Assembly: GCF_025766255.1 (NCBI RefSeq)
Contig: NW_026516669.1
Span: forward strand, 620,001-684,000
Source: Zychaea mexicana
Lineage: Eukaryota > Mucoromycota > Mucoromycetes > Mucorales > Lichtheimiaceae
Length of the DNA: 64,000 nt
Reading direction: 5' to 3'
Both the position numbers and the translations under genes were made by a program. The notes under the pieces were generated by a model, which ran no database searches, was not told where the DNA came from, and saw nothing but the letters and a program-made list of their open reading frames with translations. Within the stretch, counting starts at the first letter, position 1; each line of letters begins with the position of its first letter. Below are positions 48,075 to 58,524 of this stretch, one piece after another.

Positions 48075-49819
48075 ATGACCGTCTCTTCGCCTACAGAAGT
48101 TGCACCTCCACCTCCACCAGCTCCCATCACCTCGACAGGCACTGGTATTGCCAACCTGCCTAACCAGCGTCACAAAATTGTTGCGAAAAATGGCGCTAAC
48201 TTTACCTTGATGGTCTGCGGTAAGTTTACATTATTGAATGCACTAGCGGATAATGGCAGTGCGAAAAGGCTTATATTCTGTATGCATCTATGTTTCTAGG
48301 CGAGTCCGGCGTAGGAAAGACGACGTTTGTCAATACTTTGTTCACATCGACAATCAAGGAGCCGAAGAACCTTAGCAAGCGTCGCTTGCGTCCTCCAAAT
48401 AAGACTGTGCAGATCCAGATCACCAAGGCTGGTAAGATAGCCTTCCCTCGCAGCGGGGAATAAGTTAGCGGGGACGAAGAAGGGCAATGGGCAAACGTAG
48501 GATGGCAACATAGGAGACTTACCGGTGTTTCGCTACTATTATCCTAGAATTGGAGGAAAAAATGTTTAAGGTCAAACTGACCATTATCGATACACCTGGC
48601 TTTGGTGACTATGTGAACAACCGACACAGCTGGATTCCCATTGTCGACTTTATCGACGACCAGCACGAAAAATACATGAGACAGGAACAGCAGCCCTGCC
48701 GTGAGGGTGTTGTGGACATGCGCGTCCATGCGTGCCTGTACTTTATCAAGCCCACAGGCCATACCTTGTCCCCATTGGATATCGAGGTCATGAAGCGTCT
48801 GGGTTCCCGCGTCAACCTCATTCCAGTCATTGCAAAGGCTGATACACTGACTCCTGCTGACTTGGCTAAATTTAAACAGAACGTAAGTACTATTATTGCT
48901 ACTACTGCTATCTTCTTTTTTCTGCCCCGCCTGCATCTCTACTCCTTTTGCCTGTGTGTGTGTACTGTTGAGGCTACTCCTTTTCACCCAACAAAATAGT
49001 AGAGGGTCCCCTATTCAAACTAACCCTTCTTCCTTGTATGTCCATGTCCACACCCCCCCCTTCCAAACCTCCTCCTCCTTCCTCCCCTTCTTTTTGGTGT
49101 CCACGCAAACCTTCCACCAACCCCCAACCCCTTAGATTCGAGATGTCATCTCAGCTCAAGAGATTCAAGTCTATTCGTGCCCCATTGAAAGTGAGGATGA
49201 GACAACAACCAAGCGCAATGCCAACATTATAGCAGCGTTGCCGTTTGCGGTGATTGGGTCGACTGAAGATGTCATGACGTTGGACGGGAGACGCGTCAAG
49301 GGCCGTCAGTATAGCTGGGGCTGTGCCGAGGTGGAGAACGATGACCACTGCGACTTTCGAAAGCTGCGCAGTCTGTTGATCCGAACACACATGTTGGATT
49401 TAATCACAACCACGGAAGAGCTCCACTATGAAAACTATCGTCAGGCACAGATGGAGACTAGAAAGTTTGGCGATCCTCGGTAAGCTGATCTTCTTTTTTC
49501 TCTAAGAGTGCAGGACAGGCAGGATAGGCAGGATGCAATGATATAGATACTGACATGGTGAGTGTACAACACCAACAGATCGCAGCCTACTGAAAATGCC
49601 AAGTTCAAGGAAGAGGAAGAGATGTTACGCAAACGTTTCACCGAGCAAGTCAAATCAGAGGAGGGCAGGTTCCGCAAATGGGAGCAGCAGCTGTTGAGCG
49701 AAAGAGATCGTCTTCACAAGGAGCTGGAGCAGCAGAGTGAGCGTGTCAAAGAGCTGCAGAATGAACTGGATGCCTACTACTACAGTCACCATAACTCGCC
49801 AAGATCTGTTCGAAAATAA
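48075..49819 (+). CDS. CDC12: Septin, Cdc12 / AspC type
   Basis: Septins are GTP-binding proteins that assemble into filaments at septa and sites of polarised growth. The ATG is 48075 (MTVSSPTEVAPPPPPA). A short Pro-rich leader leads into GIANLPNQRHKIV, which is close to the N-terminus of yeast Cdc12. The G domain has G1 GESGVGKTTFVN (after an intron, ~48301), G3 DTPGFGDYVNN, the septin-specific DFIDDQHEKYMRQEQQP, and G4 AKADTLTPADLA. An intron follows KFKQN, after which IRDVISAQEIQVYSCPI continues the domain. The septin-unique element GRQYSWGCAEVENDDHCDF leads to LRSLLIRTHMLDLI. The C-terminal exon (from ~49580) is a coiled coil (EEEEMLRKRFTEQVKSEEGR onward, to 49819). Five introns are visible. 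The Cdc12 assignment rests on the leader motif and coiled-coil register. Confidence 0.93.
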
Positions 49820-50554
49820 GCAAACATCACAAACACCACGACCGTCACCACACAAACACAAACACACACGCACACTGACTCTCCCCTCACCCACATCCTC
49901 GCAAACGCGTAAAGACTACATACACAACAAACATCAGGATTCGATGATCCTTTCTTCTCTTTCCCTTTTTTTAATCCTTTATTTTTGGACGCTACATCTT
50001 TCTTGGTATTTTTTCTTCTTCTTCTTTCTTCCTCTCCTCGATAATTTATATAAAGAACAATTATTACTATTATTGTTAGTATCTCTATTATTACTACTAC
50101 TACTAATATTACATACTTGCCTACTACGATAATCTATGCCATCCATGTGCGTCCATGATCGCGTGATAGAAGCACCACTTTGCACGTCATACACATTCAC
50201 AAGAGCATAGTGATAATTCATACTCAGCATCACGTTACGCACAGAGTTCTTTGTATTGCAGCCATCATCAGCACGATAGCAACCGCACAATAGCAGCCGC
50301 ACGACTGCACGTCGAAGAGAACGCGTGTGCTGTGTAGTGTCAGAAACTGTATGAATGAGAGAGATAGAGCAGAAAAACTGGTTATGAGCCATGATGGCAT
50401 GAGGTGCAGCAAACCCTGCTTTAGAAACAAAACCAATGCGGTGGTGCAGCGCTAAGAAAGAAATTCCCGCATCTGCACTGCACTTGAGAGATAAATTTCC
50501 ACACTTCTTGTTTTGTTTTATTTCCCTTCGATTTCGCCATTCTACTCCTCAATT
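49820..50554. other. Intergenic between septin and GRF-like zinc protein
   Basis: There is no recognisable gene. The first part is rich in CACA and C/T tracts (septin 3' region). At 50060-50112 there is a TTATTA/CTACTA-rich simple-sequence stretch. Minus-strand frames here appear to be shadows of these repeats. Confidence 0.5.
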
Positions 50555-51688
50555 ATGATGTCCCAGAGCTATAGTCACCCTTCACGATACGAACTAAAAA
50601 ACCAGCGGACGTCTCATTTCTCATCGCATGCTTCAATATACGACCGAGGAAGACAGTATAATTGGACTTCCTTAATTTCGCCCTCTTCACCGTACGATGA
50701 CTCTGAACCCATGCCAAGTATACCCGTTGCTTCCGCTGCATATTTACAACCACAACAGCAACAACAGCAATTACACCGCCACCAGGATCATCAAACTCAA
50801 GAACAACAACAACAACAACAGCATCAACAAATAGCGCCTTTATCGCCCCAAAAATCAAAGCAACTCAAGAAGCCACGGCAAACACAACAACAGCAACAAT
50901 ACAACCAGCAACCACGCTCAAATCACCAGCCGATTATGCTGACAGTTGAAGAAAAGTTACAACGAATACCCGATCCTCCATTGTGCTTTTGTGGTCAAGA
51001 AGCATTCCAATCGGAATCCGACCTTGGCATCAGTTATGATTGTTATGCTTTACAAAGCAAAGACCGCAAACGTATCTGCGGATTCCATATCCACAAGCGC
51101 GCGTGGGACAGCTTCCGAAACAAGCTGCAAAAGGGCCAAGACTTGGACCAGCACGACTCGGAGCTCAGCATATGTCCCTTTTTCAATTATACGTTCTGCG
51201 TGTGCTTCCAATATATCAACGACTACCCACGACGCTTCCCGCCGACTCCCAAATGCTTTTGTAGCATGCATGTAATCATTGCCGAGGTCGAGGAGGAGCA
51301 GGAATGCGGTGGCATACGGAAACGGTTTGCGTTCAACTGTCCTCATCATGCCATTGACGGCGCCAAACCCAAGTGCACTTGGTCTTGCTGGGCTGAGGAA
51401 GTGCCGTTCAGACGTCCCAAATTTGCATTGCACTCGGAAGAAGCGGATGAATATTACTTGCCAATAATTGCTCGTTGGAAGGGCATCACTCTTGCTGCCG
51501 CCGAGCGTCATCTGTCCGAACTCTGTGACAGTCGATATGATCAAGAGCAGAGCTCGACGCAAGAACCACGAAGGCAAGATCAAGCTGTGGTGGAGGAGTT
51601 GGAAGAGCAGGTAGACCACCAAGAAGAACGACAGCAGCTGCAGCAACAGGAGCAGCAGCAGGTTCTGCGGAAAGACGAAGAGGAATGA
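50555..51688 (+). CDS. Protein with two GRF-like Cys clusters and Gln-rich flanks; function unknown
   Basis: The single exon runs from ATG at 50555 (MMSQSYSHPS) to 51688 and encodes 377 residues. The first ~130 residues are low complexity with Gln/His runs (~residues 65-125). A first Cys module reads LCFCGQEAF, ISYDCYAL, then RICGFHIHKRAW. A short Cys-rich bridge (SICPFFNYTFCVCFQY) follows. A second module reads KCFCSMHVI, FAFNCPHH, then KCTWSCWAEEVPF. The C-x-C...C...CGF-h-h-x-x-W pattern resembles zf-GRF domains, which bind single-stranded nucleic acid; spacing is non-canonical, so this is a structural analogy. The tail is Glu/Gln-rich and probably helical (VEELEEQVDHQEERQQLQQQ). Subcellular location is unknown. 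It is flanked by the septin and RING genes on the same strand. Confidence 0.75.
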   Translation: MMSQSYSHPSRYELKNQRTSHFSSHASIYDRGRQYNWTSLISPSSPYDDSEPMPSIPVASAAYLQPQQQQQQLHRHQDHQTQEQQQQQQHQQIAPLSPQKSKQLKKPRQTQQQQQYNQQPRSNHQPIMLTVEEKLQRIPDPPLCFCGQEAFQSESDLGISYDCYALQSKDRKRICGFHIHKRAWDSFRNKLQKGQDLDQHDSELSICPFFNYTFCVCFQYINDYPRRFPPTPKCFCSMHVIIAEVEEEQECGGIRKRFAFNCPHHAIDGAKPKCTWSCWAEEVPFRRPKFALHSEEADEYYLPIIARWKGITLAAAERHLSELCDSRYDQEQSSTQEPRRQDQAVVEELEEQVDHQEERQQLQQQEQQQVLRKDEEE

Positions 51689-52461
51689 CTTGTGTGGATT
51701 TGAGTACTGATTACTGTCATTCGCTTTTGATAAACTCTCGTTTTACTGCTATCATTACTAGTACCCTATCAGCTACCCTGTCCCTGTCTCCGCATCTCTC
51801 GAACTCGATTACCCACAATCTCTTTCTTACTGTGTTTGCGCATCTACCCCAACTGGACAAACAAAATAACCTAAATGACAATTTGTGCGTTTTATATCCC
51901 TCCCCCTTCTCTCTCACATATCGCTGCGTCATAATGATCTGTCTCTCTCTCTCTTTTTTTTTTAACGCACACTTGTGAAAAAGGTGTAGTGTATATGTTT
52001 CCTGCATGTGTTGCACTTGCAAGTTACCTAGCTAGCTAGAAGAAGATTCGGTCATTCTTCCGAAAAAAATCCTCTTATCAAAAGATTCGGATCTTGAGGC
52101 TCATCTCGACGACCCCTTCATCCGATTTTACAGCTACTCTTGGTTATCCCAAGCAATTTTAGGAGGAAATTGTCATTGTTACTTGCTGTATATATACCGC
52201 TTGATTGGATTGATAGTAGTAAAAGAAAATCGCCAGTCTTCAGCTGATGCAGATCATCTCAGAGATGCTGTTCTTTTTATTGTCACTACAATATGTCGTT
52301 AGATGATCATTTGAGGTTACTCAGGACATATCAACGACCGAACACACGCATATAAAACGAACAAATATCCATCCGACGAACTCTAATTGTTTCTATACTT
52401 GGCCATTCCCCGCTACAGTCTTTTTTTGCCAAAAATATACGCATAAGACACCCATCTATAA
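51689..52461. other. Intergenic upstream of the RING protein
   Basis: No gene was recognised. There is a CT-run with a T tract (about 51941-51962) and otherwise plain sequence. Confidence 0.5.
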
Positions 52462-53115
52462 ATGACAACGAATGACAACAGCGAACAAGTGACACTGCAA
52501 CGCCGTCTCGACGAGCTACAAGCTTTAGCAACACAGTTGAAAAATGACCGTACACGAATGCAAAACGAACATGACCAACACACACAAGCAATTCAACAAC
52601 TTTTGACTGATCGCGACGTGTCAACTCGAGAATACCTAGAAGCGCAAACAGGTGTAGATACCATCCAAGCGCAAGTAGAAGAGCTTCAAGAACAAAAGCA
52701 ACAGCTCAACACCCAGCTGGAGTCAAATGTCAATGAACGAAAACGGAATCAGAGTGATCTCATTCAGCTTGAACTGAATCTTGACGAGGTGGGCGAAAGA
52801 CACAACTCGTTAATGAAGAGATCTGAATGGCTTCGAGCACGTCAGAGCGACATGAAGTGCAAAGTGTGTGGGAAACGTACTGTGGAGTTTGCTCTTTTAC
52901 CGTGTTTTCATTATTGTAAGTTCATCTTTCCATCGAACTAGTTTAATTATCTCTCCTTTAGTCCTCGGCGGAAGTACTTTTTGACATCCTCACCAAACAT
53001 TTTGCCTCAACTGTTTTATCATTTAGGTTACTGTCAATCATGTGCCGTAGAACTGACAGTATGCATCATTTGTAAAGTATCCAAGCAAGGCGTTCAAAAG
53101 ATCTACTATGGCTAA
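52462..53115 (+). CDS. Small coiled-coil protein with C-terminal RING finger
   Basis: This is probably a RING-type E3 ubiquitin ligase or scaffold. Exon 1 (52462-52915) and exon 2 (53027-53115) join inside the RING as FHY|CYCQSC and give 180 residues. Residues ~10-125 are strongly heptad-like and Gln/Glu-rich (LQRRLDELQALATQLKNDR, VEELQEQKQQLNTQLES), suggesting oligomerisation. The RING is MKCKVCGKRTVEFALLPCFH, then YCQSC, then CIICKVSKQGVQKIYYG. The C-x2-C...C-x-H-x-C-x2-C...C-x2-C ligands are all present at the very C-terminus. The layout, a coiled coil followed by a terminal RING, resembles IAP/CHIP-like and LRSAM-like E3 tails. Partner and substrate are unknown. Confidence 0.88.
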
Positions 53116-53344
53116 TACATACAATAGTAACAGCATCCACTCCCGCTTTTTTTCTTGTAGATATTACATCCACTCCCCGTTTCTTTATATTTATAAAACG
53201 TCTGTATATATCATATGTATATGACCGTTTGCATGTGTCTGTAATTTGTGAATATGTTGCTATGTACAAAATATTAGGTTTAACATCAATATGTGACAGT
53301 GTAGTTTAATTGTCGATGTCGCGAGGAGTAGCAGGCAACACTTA
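53116..53344. other. Convergent intergenic gap
   Basis: Only 230 bp separate the stop codons of the RING gene (plus) and the HMG gene (minus). It is A/T-rich with TATA/CATATGTATATG-like palindromic text (~53205-53225), presumably the shared 3' end processing region. Confidence 0.4.
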
Positions 53345-56300
53345 ATACTGCCGCGGACTACTGCTGCTAGAAGAAGAAGAGAGAGGCGGTAAAAGATGTT
53401 CACCACGAGGATTTACCATCTGCGCCACTGTTGCAATAGTATGGCTGTCAAGCTCCGAAGGTGGCATGTTGCCTCCTCCTTGACGGTTCCCGTTCATCAT
53501 CATCATACCATTCTCGTCTAGTCCATCATCCGCTATGGCAGCCGCCGTAAACGACTCCATCTGCCGCGCATACCGTTCCTTGTCTTCTTTAGCTTTTTGG
53601 ATCCACGGCGCCCGCTCGTCCTCTCGAAGCTTCCGCCATCGCTCCGCTATCACCTTACTTATCCCACCCACGGTTGCCTTTGGCATATCTGCCACGATTT
53701 CCGAGCGAACAGAGATCGAGTAAAATAGAAAACCGGACATAGGGTGCTTGGGTGCTGTTGGGTTTTTCAATCTTTTCTTTTTACGGCCACGTGGATCGCG
53801 CTCTTTTACTGCAGGCTTGTCACTGTTGGAAGCGACAGCACCGTTGTTGTTGCTGCTGGTAGTGCTACCCCCACCGTTGATGGCTGACAAAGAATCATCA
53901 CCGGCAACGGCTTTTCGTTTCTTGGATGGTCGTGAGCGATAGCCAGCCTTTTCCAACTCGGCTTTGGATCGACGGGAATATATAAAGTTTGGATGATTGT
54001 CCATGTGCCGTTGTTTTAATCGAGCTGCTTCTTGATTGTAATACGCCTTATGTTCCTGGTTTTGACAATTTAGTTTTTACTTTGTAACACTTGAGGGAAG
54101 GAGCTCTATATTCAATACAACTACTAACCTCTGACAAGCTGTTCCACCGTTCGCTGATTCTCTTGCTGATTTCTGCCACAGTAAGGTTTGGGTTGCCGTC
54201 CAAAATTTTGTGTCGAACATCACGGTTGAACAAAAGATATGCGTTTGGCGGTCGTTTCACCCGTTTTGGTTTTTCACCCGGCCGTTTGTAACCAGCTAGA
54301 CGCTTTTTGAGAGTATCGTCATTGCGTTGCTGCATAGAGGACGCTAATCCTGCCAAGGCCTCCGCTTCCGCTGCTCCGGCTCCGCTTGCTATTTCACTCA
54401 TAACACCACGTGAGGTCAATAGAGGAGGAGATGGTGAAGACGGTGATCTACGGATTCGATCTTCTTCGCGGTCATCAACGTTTTCATCATCGTCATTGTG
54501 GTCATCTTCTTCTTCATCATCGCTTCTTGAACTGGCGTTAGAGTGCCAATCTGCTGCTGGAGACGTATTGTTTGCTGCGACAAATAAAGCATCATGCGAC
54601 CGTTCACTGCTGACACTCAAGTGTCTCGGAGTCGTGAACACGTTGCATTCGCTACTGCTGTGACTGGTACCATTACTACCGGTGGCGGTGAAGCGGGTAT
54701 GTGAGGACGACGACGACGACTGATGCTGATTATAATGGTGATGTTGATTATCTGCAGTATAGTGGTGTTGATAATGGTAGTTGTAGTCGTAGCTGTGATG
54801 ATGGTTGTGTGCAGTGGGAGAAGGGGTAGTAATAGAAGAAGTGTTGTGTTGTTGCTGAGATGATGAAGATGAAGAAACAAGTAAGCTGCTACCAATCATA
54901 TTGCTAATGCTGTTGGTGCTTATGGATGACGACGATGATTGTTCCTCGGAATGACGATACAAGTCCTTTATAGCTTGTTCCTTGAGGATTTCGGCCCGCT
55001 GCTTGTAATGTGACCTATGTCCCTGTTGTTTGATGCAAAAAAGAGAATAAGAAAAACAATCGAGTTCTTTCGTTTTTTGTAAAAGAATTGGGCATTATTA
55101 CGCCCAATTCTTTTGTGGTACTTACATCGCTCAAGCCTTTCCACTCTTTGCCTAGTAATTTGTTTAAATCAGAGTTGCGTATCCGTGGTTGCTGCGCACG
55201 GATTTGACCGCGCCGTTCAGAGCTGAATACAACAAATGCATTTTGAGACCGCTTTTTGATGGGTCGATCGTCCTGTTGTTGTTCTGCTGTGGGGCAATCA
55301 ACTCGAAACGTAACGGAATGATACGGATGCTCCTGTGCCTGCTGTTGTTGAAAGGAATCCTCCTCGCGTCTCCACCAGCTATCGTTGTTGTTACTGATGC
55401 TATCGTTGCCGTTGGTGTCGCTCTGAATACCCTGGTTGCCATGGTTGTCGTTGCTATGGTCATCGTTACTAGGGAACTCTGTGTGTACAAAATGATTGTC
55501 ACGTCGATCTAATATTGGACATCAAACCCGCACATTACAATCACGGGATTTATGTTGTTTTGTCAGCACATCACCTCGTATATGCACGCTCAGAAAATTA
55601 CCATATGCAACCCACACCATCGTATTACCTAAATAGGATTTGTCATTCTCAGACAAAAAGTGGTGATGATGTGGAGACGATGAGCCCTGTTGATGTCTTT
55701 CTGTTTTCAAGGTTATAGAGTGGATTAAATTAGAACGGAGAGAGAAGGAGAGAAGGAGAGAGGGAAACGGAAGGTAACAAGTAACAATAACAACTCTACG
55801 CCAATCATTAACAGAAAAAAAAGAAGTAGTAACAAACAAACCATGGAGCACTCCGTTATCTTCGGAATGGCGCCAACGTTCCCGATCCGCGTCCTCCTAA
55901 TATATTATTTGACAAGTGTAAGACGATCAAACTGCATATACACCGCGCAACATTATTCTTTTATGTACCTGATGAAGAGATGCTGCTACTGGCGCTGGCC
56001 ACTGCGTAAGTCGGGGAAACGCGAATGATGATGGCTCAAAACCTTCGTCAATCGTTTGCTTTGTCGTCACTAAAGTAGTAGTTCTTCCATTGTTATTGCT
56101 AAAAGGTAGCCGTGTGCTCATGGGCGGTGATGTCGGTAGCATAGTGACGGCTGCCTGGAAAGGTAAATGGTTCATCGCATGAGGCTGAGGTAAAACCCTG
56201 TTTGGCGCAGGTGATGATGCCACGCCTTTCTTGCCTGGAATCCAGTTAGCCCCTGGCGGGGTAAACTCGTCGTTCGACCGCCGCGGCGACGTATCACCGT

Positions 56301-56442
56301 TGCTGTTGCTTTGCACTGCTGCTCCTCCTCCTCCTCCTCCTACTGGTGGACGCGATATCATTTCCACGTAATTCACACGATTCTGGTTCAAATATGAAGC
56401 AATGGCACTGAATGGTGCTCGACCTTGATGTTCGTTTTGCAT
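53345..56442 (-). CDS. Triple HMG-box protein, probable transcription factor
   Basis: Sequence-specific HMG-box proteins bend DNA at A/T-rich sites. The likely start is 56442 (MQNEHQGRAPFSAIAS), with a first exon rich in Pro, Asn and Gly. A ~490 bp gap (or intron plus small exon) follows. HMG box 1: KKRSQNAFVVFSSERRGQIR, SDLNKLLGKEWKGLSD (55270-55125), then after an intron GHRSHYKQRAEIL (from ~55022). A long Ser/His/Gln/Asp-rich linker runs to ~54320. HMG box 2: RVKRPPNAYLLFNRDVRHKI, ISKRISERWNSLS, intron at ~54130, then EHKAYYNQEAARLKQ with the tail HPNFIYSRRSKAEL. HMG box 3: APKHPMSGFLFYSISVRSEI, ISKVIAERWRKLREDERAPW, then KAKEDKERYARQM (~53750-53560). The stop is at 53345. Box 2 and its YSRRSK tail resemble the MATA/Ste11 type; box 3 resembles the Nhp6/HMGB type. 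Exon borders near the 5' end are unsure. Confidence 0.85.
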
Positions 56443-58203
56443 TGTGGAACGGGGTGGTTGTTCAAATTGACAACGTGCGACTGGTTGTGTAAAGTAATAC
56501 TACGATTAACGGCTGCTGCTGCTACTACTGCGTTAAGTTTTTTGAATGTTGGCGAGAGAAAATTGCTATGAATCGAATGGGCAATGAAGCATGTCAAGTG
56601 GGAGCGTGTGTAAGCGTGTGAAAGAGAGAGTGTGTGTGAGTCAGTGAGTTACAAAAAGAGGCTTTTTTTATGCAGTCAGAGACTACGAGAAGTTAGCAGC
56701 GAAGAAAATCAAAGCAAGAAGCAGTAAAGTAATTACTTGCGGAGTGAAAGGTTAAAAGAGAAATGGAAAGGGGAACGAGACAGAGGGAGTATGGGGGGTG
56801 GTATAGAAGAAGAATCAAATCAGACTCGTTTGGTCCCTGGCTATGGCGTTAAAGGGTTTTTCCGAAAACCTTCTTTTTTTGATTTACTGTTTTATTTATA
56901 CTAGGTGCAACAATAGTACTTTGATGAGCGTCGTGCTGTTTCACTTAATCTCTCCCGGAAGGAAAAGAGAAGTGTGGTCAATCATGGATGTTCCCAAAGT
57001 CAACACATAAGCAGGAGGCGGCTTGAGCGTCAGAAGAAGTTGATGGGAATTTGTGGAAAATCAGACCTTTGTGCACTATTTCCCAGCATGCACACTTTCC
57101 AGCTCTGTGTGAGTATCATTGATGCAACAGCTCACTTGGCCTTTGCGTGTAAAGACAACAATCACCTCTCGAAAAGCGATTTGCTGCTACTATGCACTAT
57201 TTCCAGCAATTTTACAACTGTCGATTCAATCCCTTGTAGCATTGCAGTGTGTACAGATGAAATCAACTTGTTTTCGAGGAACCTTTAATATCAAGTAATT
57301 GTCCAACTTACTACATAGAATAAGCTTCCGTTTTATAATAGCACAGGTTTTCTTTATATATTTTGTGTGCCCACCTCGCCTCCTCTTCTCTTGTACGTCG
57401 CACAAGACTCTTTCATTTGTGGAAAATGCTTATATCGGCACATCAAAAATCGATATGCGCAGCTTTTTAGCTTCGTGATTTCCCCACACGTATAGACCCT
57501 AAAACATTGAAGTATTGTCTTGCTGTATCAGTGTACAATGAACCATCGACTATCGCTCTAGCTGAATGGAGGAGGTGCTTGTTTTGGATTTGACAAGCAG
57601 TTATAGTTTTCTTTTTTCAGTTAAAGTAAAATGTACATACAGGGCGAGAACTCCACACCGCCATCTTCATTTGCATATTTCCACATGTTGTTGTGAAGAA
57701 GGAGAAGAGAGAGAGGACGGGGTAGGTTAAGATATTGATGATCTACACTAGCTAACCTCAATATGTAGAAATGTACTGTATGAAACTTTCAGCTGCTGTT
57801 CTCACATGCTGTAGTATGTAATTACTGTATAGTGGCGAATTGTTAAAGAAGGTAAATAGATTCTTAATTATTTTTGAAGATGTGTTAACCAACAAATAGT
57901 AAAGGTAATTCATATGAGCTTTTAAAGTAAAACTTTCAATTAGATTGTGTCTAAAGCACTACTACCTATCGGCAGCCACCCCTCCTCTTCCGTTCCCTTA
58001 AAGAAAAGCTACAATAAGTGTTGCTTTTTAAAAAGGGCATCTGCATAGAATATAGCTTATTTCATTGTTTAAATTGCCTGACTGATCTCCTAAGATAGAA
58101 AAGAAGGAGCGGGATGGGAGAGTTTGCTCTTTGTTATCCTTTTACGTATGAACAGTAAGGTTATAAGCGCTAGACTACTTTAATCTTTTAAGTCTGGTAC
58201 CTA
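56443..58203. other. 5' region of the HMG gene and gene-poor sequence
   Basis: The first few hundred bases are the putative promoter/leader of the HMG gene, with CTG/CTA repeats (56510-56530) and GA/GT-rich tracts (56620-56800). A 104-codon plus frame at 56974-57288 is unrecognised and probably random. Nothing else was found. Confidence 0.5.
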
Positions 58204-58522
58204 TTAGTTTTTTACTATAAGTTTGCGGATTTAATTTTTATTTTTGCGGGTCCAACAAAGATTTAACTCATCACGTCTAACAACGATGTGCGATCAGAGT
58301 ACATGCATTGCTTCAATGTCGCTGACAAGATTCCTAGTTTGGAACCAGTGGAAGTTGAGAATCAACAAGTGGACTTGTCACACTCACCACTGGGAGATGC
58401 CAGGTACAAGAGTTAAGTTGTTAGACATGGTGTGTAAAATCTTTGTTGGAAATCCAATCCGCAAGTTATGCTCGACCCACAAAAATCAAAATTAAATCCG
58501 CAAACTTATAGTTAAAAACCAA
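58204..58522. mobile_element. 319 bp fold-back MITE with ~48 bp terminal inverted repeats and TA flanks
   Basis: The left end runs TTAGTTTTTTACTATAAGTT and continues to GCGGGTC at 58252. The reverse complement of the right end (58522 to 58474) runs TTGGTTTTTAACTATAAGTT to GTGGGTC. Only about four mismatches occur in 48 bp. Both ends are bordered by TA (58202-58203 and 58523-58524), the expected target duplication for a Tc1/mariner-mobilised element. A further inner inverted pair, TCCAACAAAGATTT (58251-58264) and AAATCTTTGTTGGA (about 58437-58450), extends the fold-back arm with a 22-base offset. It encodes no transposase, and its ends differ from those of the element at 5757-6720, so it is a separate family. 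Confidence 0.88.
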
Positions 58523-58524
58523 TA

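Noticed and set aside
53345..56442. HMG gene as the Mucorales sex locus (sexM/sexP)
   Set aside because: The sex locus carries a single-box HMG gene between an RNA helicase and a triose-phosphate transporter gene. Neither neighbour is present here.
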